Shown: positions 55,309 through 63,944 of the stretch, piece by piece
How positions within the stretch are numbered: position 1 is the stretch's first letter
Layout of the letters: every line of letters begins with the position of its first letter
Source: Terrimonas ginsenosidimutans
GTDB taxonomy: Bacteria > Bacteroidota > Bacteroidia > Chitinophagales > Chitinophagaceae
Assembly (NCBI RefSeq): GCF_022012415.1
Contig: NZ_JAKLTR010000015.1
Span: 163,355 to 227,354, forward strand
Reading direction: 5' to 3'
DNA: 64,000 bases
Notes under the pieces: model-generated
The model's database searches: none
The model's input: the letters and a program-made list of their open reading frames with translations, nothing else
What the model was told of the DNA's origin: nothing
Made by a program: the position numbers and the translations under genes

Positions 55309-55692
55309 TTAGCTTATTTTCTCTAGGCGTTTGTTCATGATCATATCCACACTTCTCACCATCTCTTCGGGGCTGAACGGTTTGAAAAACACATTCTCAA
55401 CCGAAGTCATCACACTCTTGTTCTTCTCCCAGTTGTCTTCACTGGCAAGAACAATCACTTCGCGATCCTGGTAAAGGCCGCTGGTTTTTATATGCTGGAT
55501 AAAATCGAGACTTTCTTGCGTGTGTTGATCGAGGTCTACGATGATCATTTCGATCTCATCGCGTTTTCTTAGTTCATTCATCGCCTGGTAAACATCAGCT
55601 ACTGCTAAAAGATTATACCGGGGTGACAATACGGTCTGAACAATAAAGTTCATTGACCTGTTTCCATTAATACTTAAAATGCTCCTACGCAT
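55309..55692 (-). CDS. Stand-alone degenerate response-regulator receiver
   Basis: A 127-residue single-domain protein. Receiver features: Asp53 in IIVDLDQ as phospho-acceptor position, Ser84 in VLASEDN, and Lys104 in FFKPFSPEE. The usual N-terminal acidic pair is replaced by the stretch SINGN (residues 8-12), so magnesium binding and phosphorylation are likely impaired. It is the first gene of the operon and lies 25 bp before the priming transferase, which carries its own receiver-like domain. The two may pair and control the start of glycan synthesis (inference). No histidine kinase is nearby. Confidence 0.8.
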   Translation of the reverse strand: MRRSILSINGNRSMNFIVQTVLSPRYNLLAVADVYQAMNELRKRDEIEMIIVDLDQHTQESLDFIQHIKTSGLYQDREVIVLASEDNWEKNKSVMTSVENVFFKPFSPEEMVRSVDMIMNKRLEKIS

Positions 55693-56067
55693 AACGATAC
55701 GGGGGTTACGGTTAAGACCGTTTGTTAATACAGATAAATGTTTAAGCTGTAATCACGGAATTGGAGCTAGTACAGTATTGGTGAAAGAAACCAAGAAAGC
55801 ACTCTGTTTTTGTTCTAGGATGGTGGAGGCAAGAAATCGGTTAAAAATCGTAGGTCTTCAGAGGTATTAACCGCGGCATTTAGTAGTTAACCGCGAGATG
55901 TTTTCATTTCAGAGCTCTAAAGTATATATTTTATTTAGAAAGCAATAATATTCCGCACTTTTTTTTTCGAAATACTACTGATTGAGTATTCGGAAAACTA
56001 CGATTAACAGCGCTTAAATAGCCTATTACATTGACTAGAAAGCCAGATACACTGCTTTATCGTCTTT
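55693..56067. promoter_or_regulatory. Upstream region of the priming operon with TTAACCG motifs
   Basis: 375 bp with no gene. TTAACCGCG occurs at 55867-55875 and 55887-55895 (20 bp apart), and its complement CGGTTAA at 55838-55844 and 55709-55715. The last lies just ahead of the receiver gene start. Repeats spaced by helical turns and in both orientations suggest a regulator binding region, but no -7/-33 pair was identified with confidence. Confidence 0.4.
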
Positions 56068-57189
56068 CTACTCACCAGAAATTAAATCCAGATCTGCTAC
56101 TAACAGGTAGTGGTCAGAATAAGGCAGATCCGGGCGATTGTACTGTGTAACTTTCAGTTTGGGTTGTGCAAAGATGTAATCCAATCGTAGTGTAGGTGAA
56201 ATAAACCGGAAAGTTGCACCAAGTCCCACACCTTTCTCCAGGAAAACATCATTCAGCTTCCCGCGCGTAGTAAAGTATGCTTTGGAATTGGGTACATCAC
56301 CCAGATCTCCGCAAAGAACAACCGGATGAGGGCTTGCAGAAACCTGCATCTTCACCACTTCCGCCTGCGCATTTCTGAATGAATACCCTCTTTTCAGGCC
56401 GCGTACCACTGTTTTACTCCTGTCTACCACACTCCCCTGCCCCGGTTCACCAAAATAACCATAGTTACTTCCGCGGGATGATTCAAGGTGAGTAGAGAAA
56501 ACACGCACTACTTCTGTGGGTGTTTTTATATCAGCATACATTAAACCCTCCGAGTGCGGAGTCTGACCAAATGTGAAATGTGCAGAATCAACGATCGGAT
56601 ATCTTGAAAAAATGATCATTCCAAACTTTACCGCTCCTTCCCATATAGAAGAGGTAGGATAGAAATAATGATGCGCATACCCCATACTCTCCAACGCTTC
56701 AATATTCATGTCAAAAGGTTGCCCCGGTCTCGGCTCCAGGAATTCCTGTAACACCACCACATCCGCATTCTGCTCAGATATGGCGTCAAGTATCAATGAC
56801 CGGTAACTTACCCCGCCCTTCGCCTCCTTATTATGTTCATCCATCCGCGAAACGTTCCATGATAACACACGGAGCGTTTGCTCAGTCTTCTCCACAACAA
56901 ATTCTTTCTGCGAAATATTCAGTCCCAACATGACAGACACCTGCTGCCAGCCAAGCAATATCACTACGAACAATACTATCCCGACCTTTATCTTTTTTAT
57001 CATCCATACGATCATCAAGATCAGCATCGCTATCAGTAACATCGGAAAACCAAGTCCCAGCACCGCGATGTACCAGAACGAACCTGCATCCAGGAAAGGA
57101 ACCAGGCAAACGAGGATATACAGTATACTTATTAATATGGTAAAGGCAATAAAAAAGCGGTAAAGCCACCGGCGGATAGGAACAGGCAT
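56068..57189 (-). CDS. Membrane-anchored endonuclease/exonuclease/phosphatase-family protein
   Basis: A 373-residue protein with three N-terminal membrane helices (about 8-90) and an EEP catalytic domain: LSWNV (metal Asn), VVLQEFL (Glu), STHLESS, VVLCGDLGDVPNSKAY, RLDYIFA and YSDHYLLVADL with the final His. Such anchored EEP proteins cleave phosphodiesters or phosphomonoesters; the substrate here is unknown. It is a single gene on the minus strand, convergent to nothing near and divergent from the OmpA-family gene, and marks the right boundary of the glycan region. Confidence 0.85.
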   Translation of the reverse strand: MPVPIRRWLYRFFIAFTILISILYILVCLVPFLDAGSFWYIAVLGLGFPMLLIAMLILMIVWMIKKIKVGIVLFVVILLGWQQVSVMLGLNISQKEFVVEKTEQTLRVLSWNVSRMDEHNKEAKGGVSYRSLILDAISEQNADVVVLQEFLEPRPGQPFDMNIEALESMGYAHHYFYPTSSIWEGAVKFGMIIFSRYPIVDSAHFTFGQTPHSEGLMYADIKTPTEVVRVFSTHLESSRGSNYGYFGEPGQGSVVDRSKTVVRGLKRGYSFRNAQAEVVKMQVSASPHPVVLCGDLGDVPNSKAYFTTRGKLNDVFLEKGVGLGATFRFISPTLRLDYIFAQPKLKVTQYNRPDLPYSDHYLLVADLDLISGE

Positions 57190-57360
57190 AAGGCGTCAGC
57201 AAATATTCGCGCAAACATAACAAATAAATGCCGCTCCTGCAATGATCATTTGACGCCAACACAACAATCCGACACTTCATCTAAATGATCAAACACTTCA
57301 TGCACTCATCAATACCCGGGTGATGTGCTCAAACCTATCTTGCCCTCAAATTTATGATGT

Positions 57361-58668
57361 ATGAGACATGCAGTAATTATTACCACCTTACTCTTCTCCC
57401 TGTCATTGACATCCAATGCACAGCTGGGAAATCTATTCAATAAAGCAAAAAATAAAGTGCAGCAAAGAGCTGATGCCAAGGTAGATAATGCTATGGAGAA
57501 GGGGCTTGATAAAGCGGAAGGAAAGAATACAAAGAATAATAAATCATCCTCTTCAACCGAAAACAGCTCGGATGAAAATACGTCGGGTGAAAACACCGAT
57601 GTAAAGAAGGAGGAAAACCTCGTAAAAAGCTACTCAAAATTTGATTTCATTCCGGGTGATTCCCTCATCTATACGGAAGATTTCCAACAGGACGAAGTAG
57701 GTGAATTCCCCCTCAACTGGAATACCGCTGGTAAAGGTGACGTTGTTAATCTTAATAATCACCCGGGTAAATGGATGCGCATGTATGAAAACTCACTTTA
57801 CCTGACTTCAAACAAAAAACCTTTCTCCAAAAATTTCACCATGGAATTTGACCTGATATTACAAATGAAGTATACAGGCTACACTTACCCCATGGTATCA
57901 TTCGGATTCTTTGCAAGCAATGAAGATTCCACAACCGACAACAAATTCCTCAATTATCAGAATCAATACCAGGCTGCTGAGATATTTCTTCGTCTTGGTA
58001 CAGCCGGCACAAGCTATACCTATCTTAATTCATACCTCAATAAAAACCAGAAATTCCATTCAGAGAACCAGGAGTTAGGAAAGATCGAAGACTTCTATCA
58101 TAAAATATCTCATATAGCAGTACAGGTACAGGAACAGCGTCTTCGTATTTGGGTTAATGGTGAAAAAAAATATGATCTTCCCAAAGCACTGGGAAATGAA
58201 TATATCTTCAATCAGCTCTTCTTCGAAGTAAGTTCTTCAAGTTATAAAGATGATGAACTCGGCTTCTTCATTTCCAACCTCAAAGTAGCAACAGGCAAAC
58301 CAGACACAAGGCATAAACTTATCGAAGAAGGTAAATTCTCCACTACCGGTATTCTTTTCGACTTTCAAAGCGCGGTGATCAAACCAGAATCTTATGGTGT
58401 GATCAAAGACATTGCAGGTGTATTGAAAGACAACGGATCCGTCAAAGTAAAAGTACTTGGTCATACAAGTAGCGATGGCGATGATAAGGCCAACATGGAA
58501 CTATCCCAAAAAAGAGCTGCTGCTGTAAAAGATCTCCTCGTTAAAGAATTCGGCATCGACGCCGGCCGTCTCGAAACAGAAGGCAAAGGAGAAACCCAAC
58601 CGATCGCAGACAATAAAACCAAAGAAGGAAAAGCAGCCAACAGGCGCGTGGAATTCATCAAACTTTAA
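57361..58668 (+). CDS. Secreted LamG-like protein with OmpA C-terminal domain
   Basis: A 435-residue exported protein. It has a signal peptide (MRHAVIITTLLFSLSLTSNA) and a low-complexity K/N/S/E-rich linker (about 30-85). A concanavalin/LamG-like domain follows (about 100-310: DFQQDEVGEFPLNW, FTMEFDLILQMKY, LRIWVNGEKKYDLP). The OmpA-type peptidoglycan-binding domain (about 320-435) shows GILFDFQSAVIKPESYGVI, VKVLGHTSSDGD, and AANRRVEFIKL. It is most likely an outer-membrane-associated protein that contacts the cell wall. It is followed directly by a heptamer repeat array. Confidence 0.9.
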   Translation: MRHAVIITTLLFSLSLTSNAQLGNLFNKAKNKVQQRADAKVDNAMEKGLDKAEGKNTKNNKSSSSTENSSDENTSGENTDVKKEENLVKSYSKFDFIPGDSLIYTEDFQQDEVGEFPLNWNTAGKGDVVNLNNHPGKWMRMYENSLYLTSNKKPFSKNFTMEFDLILQMKYTGYTYPMVSFGFFASNEDSTTDNKFLNYQNQYQAAEIFLRLGTAGTSYTYLNSYLNKNQKFHSENQELGKIEDFYHKISHIAVQVQEQRLRIWVNGEKKYDLPKALGNEYIFNQLFFEVSSSSYKDDELGFFISNLKVATGKPDTRHKLIEEGKFSTTGILFDFQSAVIKPESYGVIKDIAGVLKDNGSVKVKVLGHTSSDGDDKANMELSQKRAAAVKDLLVKEFGIDAGRLETEGKGETQPIADNKTKEGKAANRRVEFIKL

Positions 58669-58673
58669 TGTTC

Positions 58674-58815
58674 GTTGTCCGTTCACCGTTGTCCGTTCAC
58701 CGTTGTCCGTTGTCGGATGTCCATTCCCTGCTTTACAATATTAGCAACTGTTAACTGACGAACTACGGCCAACGGACAACGGTCAACGGACAACGGTCAA
58801 CGAACAACGAACACC
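58674..58815. repeat. Facing heptamer arrays, left and right arms
   Basis: Left arm 58674-58715: GTTGTCC, GTTCACC, GTTGTCC, GTTCACC, GTTGTCC, GTTGTCG. Right arm 58767-58815 in the opposite sense: GGCCAAC, GGACAAC, GGTCAAC, GGACAAC, GGTCAAC, GAACAAC, GAACACC. About 50 bp of unrelated sequence lies between. The arms can pair in the same register. It sits between two genes on the same strand. Confidence 0.95.
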
Positions 58816-58829
58816 GACCTTTCCCAACA

Positions 58830-59969
58830 ATGAAAATTCAACTACATATCACCTACCTGCTCACAAGCGTGCTGTTCCTTTCCTTTGCAGACAGGAACAG
58901 CAGCGGGAGCAGGAACGTATCCGCTGATACGACCGGCAAAGGACGACCGGCGATCAACGCATCCTTCGCTTCGGCTGAACATAAACTCACTGAACGATTC
59001 TACACAACGGCAGACCTTGATGAATTGCTGCAACGGAACCAGCCGGCTGGAATTCAGCTCGGAACCACTCGCCAGGGGCGCTCACTCAATGCCTGGTATT
59101 TTCCCGGCACAAGTGATAAACGCGCGTTGGTGATCGGCGGGGTACATGGATCGGAACTATCATCGATCGAAGTAGCGCAGGCTCTTGTAGAGAGACTCAT
59201 GTCCGCAGACGAACAACCTTACTACTCTGTGATCGTCATACCCGCCCTTTTCCCGGACAATGCCGCCACTGCAATGCGTATGCCCGAACAAACGGGCAGC
59301 GTGCTCAATATCGGAAGGTATACACATGAGCAGGCGGTTGATCCTAACCGGCAAATGCCTTCGCCCGGAGCGAATATCAATGATGATGAACTGACTGATC
59401 ATCTCAGCCGCAGGATCGAAAAAGAAAATCAATTGCTGTTACAACTGATCCGCGATTTCAAACCAGACCGCATTGCCAGCGTACATGCCATCCGGAATAT
59501 TAATTACGGTGGGATCTACGCAGATCCAAGAACCGACGCAAACGGCATTGCTTTAGGTTACGCCAGCGATAGCAGTCTTGCCGTAGACATGTCTATCCTT
59601 GTGGATCAACAACAGGGAAATGTTGATGGCAACCATCTCAAAACCCGGCCAACCGCTTTGTATTATAAAGATCCAACGCCCGTAGCAGCCGGACTTCCGC
59701 AAAAACGGAACACCGTCGGAGCGGCATTAAAAGCAAATCGCGGCAGTGGGATCTCTATGGGGACCTGGGGAACGACCGCCATTGAAAAAGAAAAGAATAA
59801 TGACCTGAACCGCGACGCCATGCGGGTGATCACCATCGAGGTACCCGGAGCAAGACGTTCATTCGACTATAAAACAGATCAGCAAAAAGCTTTCTTCCGG
59901 AACCAGATGCTGGCATTTGTAAACGCAATCCATCATATTTTTCTCGGCAATCACCACGTCGAAGATTAG
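58830..59969 (+). CDS. M14-type zinc carboxypeptidase
   Basis: A 379-residue exported protein with a short N-terminal hydrophobic signal (LLTSVLFLSFA). The metal-binding HxxE is GGVHGSELSSIE (near residue 105), the substrate-binding Arg is in VDPNRQMP, the third zinc His is in SVHAIRNI, and the catalytic Glu is in ITIEVPGAR. This is the M14 pattern, possibly of the class that trims peptidoglycan or peptide side chains. The start at 58830 is the first ATG after the heptamer arrays, whose right arm ends 14 bp upstream. A terminator follows. Confidence 0.85.
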   Translation: MKIQLHITYLLTSVLFLSFADRNSSGSRNVSADTTGKGRPAINASFASAEHKLTERFYTTADLDELLQRNQPAGIQLGTTRQGRSLNAWYFPGTSDKRALVIGGVHGSELSSIEVAQALVERLMSADEQPYYSVIVIPALFPDNAATAMRMPEQTGSVLNIGRYTHEQAVDPNRQMPSPGANINDDELTDHLSRRIEKENQLLLQLIRDFKPDRIASVHAIRNINYGGIYADPRTDANGIALGYASDSSLAVDMSILVDQQQGNVDGNHLKTRPTALYYKDPTPVAAGLPQKRNTVGAALKANRGSGISMGTWGTTAIEKEKNNDLNRDAMRVITIEVPGARRSFDYKTDQQKAFFRNQMLAFVNAIHHIFLGNHHVED

Positions 59970-59991
59970 AAACTTATTAAAAACAGTTTAT

Positions 59992-60033
59992 GAAAACTCC
60001 GCTTGTGGCATAAACCCGGCGGAGTTTTCTTAT
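59992..60033 (+). terminator. Intrinsic terminator after the carboxypeptidase
   Basis: GAAAACTCCGC (59992-60002) pairs perfectly with GCGGAGTTTTC (60019-60029), followed by TTATT. Confidence 0.85.
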
Positions 60034-60142
60034 TGAAAAAAACCGACACAATTCATCCGCCATTTATTTCATTCCGGATAGTATTTCATTGACAACAGCA
60101 GGATGTTATAATAAGTTTGTTATACCGTTAAACCTTAAACCA

Positions 60143-60610
60143 GTGGAAATCAAGATCACCTTATTCATAACCCTCCTGGCCTATGCAGTAGTCATCAGCC
60201 AGAGCTTTTTTTATTTGCTTGCAATGGGAAATGTATGCAAGAATATGAAACCTGCAACGTATATTGAATCCCGAAAACTGTTGGATGACCGTTTGAGTAA
60301 AACTCTTGCCGCTGCCTATTATACCACATTGCTTGCGTCAATTGCCCTCACCGCATTTTGCGTTACGAATCCTTCCGGACTGTTATTTATTAGTTCCATT
60401 ATTTCCCTGATTGCACTTGTTACTGATATGGTGCTGGCGATAAAAGGCAATCAACCCCTTAATAAGATCATCAATACCTGGACAACCAGTGAATATCCCA
60501 TGGATTGGGAATATTACCGTAACCGATGGTTTGTATTCTACAATACAAGACAGGCGGTAAACCTGACGGGATTTGTGGTTCTGGTTGCAGGAGTGATCTT
60601 CGGCTGTTGA
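60143..60610 (+). CDS. Four-helix membrane protein, DUF1772-like
   Basis: About 155 residues with four hydrophobic segments and a C-terminal EYYRNRWFVFYNTRQAVNLTGFVVLVAG stretch that resembles DUF1772 (anthrone-oxygenase-like) membrane proteins. I prefer the GTG at 60143 (VEIKITLFITLL), just before the first helix; TTG 60089 would add an 18-residue unstructured N-terminus. Function unknown. It is a single gene between the carboxypeptidase terminator and the cytochrome gene. Confidence 0.55.
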   Translation: MEIKITLFITLLAYAVVISQSFFYLLAMGNVCKNMKPATYIESRKLLDDRLSKTLAAAYYTTLLASIALTAFCVTNPSGLLFISSIISLIALVTDMVLAIKGNQPLNKIINTWTTSEYPMDWEYYRNRWFVFYNTRQAVNLTGFVVLVAGVIFGC

Positions 60611-60703
60611 TCGTAGAACACCGTATGAACAATTTTAAAAAGAACAGTTGAAAATACATTTTATGCTACTCTTTATTAAATATCAATCAACCCCTTATTG
60701 TTT

Positions 60704-61297
60704 ATGAAAAAGAAAATGCTGGCAATTACAGCAATCGCTTCCGGAATTATGATCGCACTGGTTGCATGTAACAGCGGATCCACCACTACTCCCCCTCCCG
60801 TTACAGAGATCAGTAAAGACAGCCTGATCAAACGCGGAGAATATCTAGTGAGCACTATCGGTTGCGATGACTGCCACTCTCCTAAAGTAATGGGACCACA
60901 AGGCCCCATGCCTGACATGGAACACCGCTTTGCCGGACATATGGCCGGCGTTGGCGCCCCGCTCGGCAAACCGGATCCCAATTCACTGAAATCAGGATGG
61001 ATGCAAATGAGCGCAGACCTCACCGCTGCCTTCGGCCCATGGGGAATCTCCTACGCAGCAAACATCAGCAGCGATGAAACAGGTATCGGAAACTGGACCG
61101 AGCAACAATTCATTAAAAGCCTTCGCGAAGGAAAAATGAAAGGAATGACGGAAGGCCGCCCTATGTTGCCGCCTATGCCATGGCCCAATTTTGCAAAACT
61201 TAATGACACTGACCTGAAGTCAATATTTGCATACCTGAAAACAACAAAGCCTGTCAATAATGTTGTACCAGGACCAAAGCCTATCACCGAATTATAG
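60704..61297 (+). CDS. Lipoprotein c-type cytochrome
   Basis: A 197-residue lipoprotein with signal and lipobox at Cys22 (IALVAC), and one haem-attachment motif Cys54-DD-Cys57-His58 in TIGCDDCHSPK. A methionine for the sixth ligand is available in RPMLPPMPW. It is likely a periplasmic electron carrier tethered to a membrane. It could be a partner for the sugar dehydrogenase at 26626-28929, whose own cytochrome is missing nearby, but it lies more than 30 kb away. ATG 60704 is chosen because the lipoprotein signal starts there. Confidence 0.9.
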   Translation: MKKKMLAITAIASGIMIALVACNSGSTTTPPPVTEISKDSLIKRGEYLVSTIGCDDCHSPKVMGPQGPMPDMEHRFAGHMAGVGAPLGKPDPNSLKSGWMQMSADLTAAFGPWGISYAANISSDETGIGNWTEQQFIKSLREGKMKGMTEGRPMLPPMPWPNFAKLNDTDLKSIFAYLKTTKPVNNVVPGPKPITEL

Positions 61298-61336
61298 ATC
61301 CGGTTGTTTCTTAACCGTGATTTTCTGTGAAGAACT

Positions 61337-61370
61337 GAGGCCATTGTAAACAAATGGCCTCTTTCTTTTA
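61337..61370 (+). terminator. Intrinsic terminator after the cytochrome
   Basis: GAGGCCATT / AATGGCCTC 9-bp stem with a GTAAACA loop, followed by TTTCTTTTA. Confidence 0.9.
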
Positions 61371-61390
61371 TCAGCCTTAAACCTTATCAA

Positions 61391-61531
61391 ATGAACAGGA
61401 AAATTCAACTCATTGCCCTGCTGTTATTCTGCGGAATTGTCATCGCTTTCGCGATCCGCGCAGGACAACAACATGAAAATTGCAGGGAAAACTGCATGAC
61501 TACAAAAGCCAATAGCCTTGCATTGAAATGA
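61391..61531 (+). CDS. 46-residue membrane or secreted peptide
   Basis: ATG at 61391, TGA at 61529. The product has a basic start (MNRKIQ), one hydrophobic helix (LIALLLFCGIVIAFAI) and a polar tail with two cysteines (CRENC). It follows the cytochrome terminator by about 20 bp and is convergent with the SDR-like gene at 61552. Too short for normal gene callers. No family recognised. A cysteine pair after a helix might bind metal or form a disulfide. Confidence 0.55.
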   Translation: MNRKIQLIALLLFCGIVIAFAIRAGQQHENCRENCMTTKANSLALK

Positions 61532-61551
61532 CTCACTTATAATATTCTGTT

Positions 61552-62205
61552 CTACCTGCTGATCACCGGAGTCTCTCCTGTATACAGGTTCTGCTCCAAT
61601 GCATCCAGCATAAAAGAAGCTACACTCGCACGGCTAATAAATAGCGAAGGAACCTGACCATCCCCCATCGTAACTTTCGCGGGTCTGATCTTTTTTGCAT
61701 TGATCAGAACAGTCGGGCGCACAGCTGTCCACTGCAATGAGGTCACTCTCAACAACTCTTCTGTCCGGTAAAGATCCAGGTAAGGATAACGAAGATTGCT
61801 TTTCCTCACCAGCCAGCGAAACCATCCAGGTATATCTTTCACAGACTCCCCCACTCCCCACGCTGATGTAAAAATGATCCTTTGGATGCCATGCGCATCG
61901 CTTAAGGAGATGACCTGCGACATTACGTTAGACAGAAAGTCTTTTGGAGTACGCAAAGGCGCCCATGGAAAATCATTATACCTGGAAATATTTAATGTAC
62001 TGATCACGGCATCGCATCCCTTCATAGCTGTGTCCAGGCAAGCACGGTCCGCCGGATGCCCCTGCATCACCTGCAGGTTGGGATCGGTGATGCCGATCTT
62101 GCTCCGGTTTCTTACCAGGACCATCACCTCATGCCCGCGTTGCAAAGCCTGTTTTACCAACAGCCTTCCCGTTCTCCCCGTTGCTCCCAAAAGAAGTATC
62201 CGCAT
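61552..62205 (-). CDS. NAD(P)-binding atypical SDR protein
   Basis: A 217-residue single Rossmann-fold protein with GATGRTG (residues 7-13), LVRNRSKI after strand 2, and the Ser of IIFTSAWGVG. It matches the NAD(P)H-binding, NmrA-like or flavin-reductase-like atypical SDR group; there is no YxxxK. Such proteins act as sensors or reductases, so function here is open. It is a single gene, minus strand, convergent with the cytochrome and small peptide genes. Confidence 0.8.
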   Translation of the reverse strand: MRILLLGATGRTGRLLVKQALQRGHEVMVLVRNRSKIGITDPNLQVMQGHPADRACLDTAMKGCDAVISTLNISRYNDFPWAPLRTPKDFLSNVMSQVISLSDAHGIQRIIFTSAWGVGESVKDIPGWFRWLVRKSNLRYPYLDLYRTEELLRVTSLQWTAVRPTVLINAKKIRPAKVTMGDGQVPSLFISRASVASFMLDALEQNLYTGETPVISR

Positions 62206-62291
62206 AGTTCTGATTTTTCGAGATCATTGCTTTTATTATACAGCGTCTGTTATAATTAACATTAAACTGCAAGCCGATAACGCGTCAAAAT

Positions 62292-62319
62292 AATAAAAAA
62301 GCCACCAATAAGGTAGCTT
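62292..62319 (-). terminator. Terminator of the hemerythrin operon
   Basis: On the minus strand AAGCTACC pairs with GGTGGCTT (one G-U) around TTATT, followed by TTTTATTATT. It lies 3' of the minus-strand genes at 62393-63831. Confidence 0.75.
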
Positions 62320-62392
62320 TGGATAAAACAAATTATCTCAAGTAAACCGATTGTCCGGCGATTCGCTCAGACAAACGCTGATCCTGCATCTA

Positions 62393-62500
62393 TTAAAGCA
62401 CAGATCCGATACTTGTAAACAGTTGTTCTTTTGGGTTTCTTTTTATCATCAGGTTAGCCGCAATAAAAGCTACCTCAATTAAAGTGAATATATTCTTCAT
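62393..62500 (-). CDS. Possible 35-residue peptide
   Basis: ATG at 62500 gives MKNIFTLIEVAFIAANLMIK and a short tail, with one hydrophobic segment. It lies between the secreted protein gene and the terminator. A longer open frame upstream to 62623 overlaps the neighbour and looks artificial. Weak evidence. Confidence 0.3.
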   Translation of the reverse strand: MKNIFTLIEVAFIAANLMIKRNPKEQLFTSIGSVL

Positions 62501-62576
62501 CGCTTCAGTTTTATTTTTTAATACAATCTTTTTGCCATTAACCCCTACTGCATCGTTAAAAAAAACAGCAGAAGTA

Positions 62577-63134
62577 CTACCAATCCCCTTTTTTAAAATA
62601 GCTACCAGCCGATTTAGGATCACTGTTAAACCGGATCACCAGCATGTCCGCACCCTGGCTGTCTTTTTCCATGCTCCAGTAGTATTTTGACGGCTTCAGC
62701 TCCGATTGCTTTGCCGGTCTGTTAAAATTGCTTCCGGATGCGCAGGAGTAAAATCCGCGATAGCTGCCACTCGCCGGGGTAAAAGTAAAAGAGCGTTCGC
62801 CTTCCGTAAATTTCACGGTTCCTTTCATATAGGTAAATGCCTCTGTGCTGCAGTACCCTGTATGCGTTTTGATCACCAGAAAAAACTCTGACTTGTCTTT
62901 CTCCGAAAAGTTAAAGGCGATCGATTGACTGTACGGGTTACCCACATACTGTTTCCCATCGTATGACCACCAGTTACTCATCGAAAAAGTTCCGTTCAGC
63001 CATTTCCCCGTCGGCAATAAAGGCTGCACATTTGCTGAAGCCTCTTCCTTTACGGAGATCGAAGCCCGTCCCGACACGACCGCACTTAATAAAAATGCCG
63101 CTGCCATCAATTGTTTGGTTAAAAATAAATGCAT
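62577..63134 (-). CDS. Hypothetical secreted protein
   Basis: About 185 residues with a signal peptide (MHLFLTKQLMAAAFLLSAVVSGRA). The mature part has beta-rich character (GKWLNGTFSMSNWWSYDGKQYVGNPYSQSIAFNF) and two cysteines (GYCST, YSCASG) that may form a disulfide. No family recognised. I chose ATG 63134 because the signal peptide starts there; upstream ATGs would overlap the hemerythrin gene. It lies 16 bp after that gene, so the two may be co-transcribed. Confidence 0.65.
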   Translation of the reverse strand: MHLFLTKQLMAAAFLLSAVVSGRASISVKEEASANVQPLLPTGKWLNGTFSMSNWWSYDGKQYVGNPYSQSIAFNFSEKDKSEFFLVIKTHTGYCSTEAFTYMKGTVKFTEGERSFTFTPASGSYRGFYSCASGSNFNRPAKQSELKPSKYYWSMEKDSQGADMLVIRFNSDPKSAGSYFKKGDW

Positions 63135-63150
63135 GATAATTAGTTTGAGA

Positions 63151-63831
63151 TTATGCTGCGGCGATCTGTTCATCAAGTCCTTTGATCACCATGTCAAACC
63201 GTTGCCATGACAGCGCTATCTCTGCCGAATTAAGCAATGCCTCGTAAATGAATTCACCATTGCTTCGCTCAACATTCTTTAACCAACCAACTATTTCACC
63301 AATGTTCATTCCTTTCAACATCCAGTTGTTCATCTTAACATGAAGCGGTGCCGGCAATTTCGATAACACCTGCTTCTTCATATTCAGCAGCTCCTGGTCA
63401 TTGTAGTAACGCCATAAGATCGGCATCAGCACTTCTTCTTCCTTTTCCATAACCTCAATATGAAATACCAGAAATCTGTTGTACGCCATATTGATCTTTT
63501 CAGCAACCCACACTTTATCTGTGATCACCGCTGCTGCTTCATAAGCAGTAAGGATGGCCGAAAGCTCTTCTGCCAGTTCGCGTCCGTATGCATGATCCTG
63601 TTCGAAAGCATCCCCGACTGACGGCTCATATTTTTTAACAGCGGCCAGCACAAAGCAATCTTCGCCATAGGCATGTTTTCCAAAAAGGGAAATGATCTCG
63701 CGCATCCGCAAAATGATCCTGCCCGAGTCTTCCACATTCCAGAAATCGGTATGCAGCAGGCTCATGCCCGTATCATAAAGCAAAGCCTTCAATCCTTTAT
63801 GAGAATGAATGAACAAATTGAAGCGTTGCAT
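63151..63831 (-). CDS. Hemerythrin-like (HHE domain) protein
   Basis: A 226-residue protein with a four-helix HHE pattern: His9 and His11 in IHSHKGL, a His in SLFGKHAYGED, EQDHAYGRE, and FLVFHIEVMEKEEEVLMP. Such proteins bind a di-iron centre and oxygen or act as iron/oxygen sensors. Usual hemerythrin domains are about 130 residues, so the last 80 residues (WLKNVERSNGEF to the end) are an extra helical extension. It heads a short operon with the secreted protein downstream. Confidence 0.8.
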   Translation of the reverse strand: MQRFNLFIHSHKGLKALLYDTGMSLLHTDFWNVEDSGRIILRMREIISLFGKHAYGEDCFVLAAVKKYEPSVGDAFEQDHAYGRELAEELSAILTAYEAAAVITDKVWVAEKINMAYNRFLVFHIEVMEKEEEVLMPILWRYYNDQELLNMKKQVLSKLPAPLHVKMNNWMLKGMNIGEIVGWLKNVERSNGEFIYEALLNSAEIALSWQRFDMVIKGLDEQIAAA

Positions 63832-63944
63832 GGAAAAGGTTTAAATGGTCAATGGTCTGACAACACAAAATTGCAAAGCGTGGCTTCGTTCTGCAAGAAG
63901 CGGTCGAATGAACTGCGGGAAAATATTAGCGAATTGAGTTATCC

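Noticed and set aside
62393..62623. 76-codon version of the small minus-strand gene
   Set aside because: Its first half overlaps the end of the secreted protein gene in another frame; only the last 35 codons are kept as a weak candidate.
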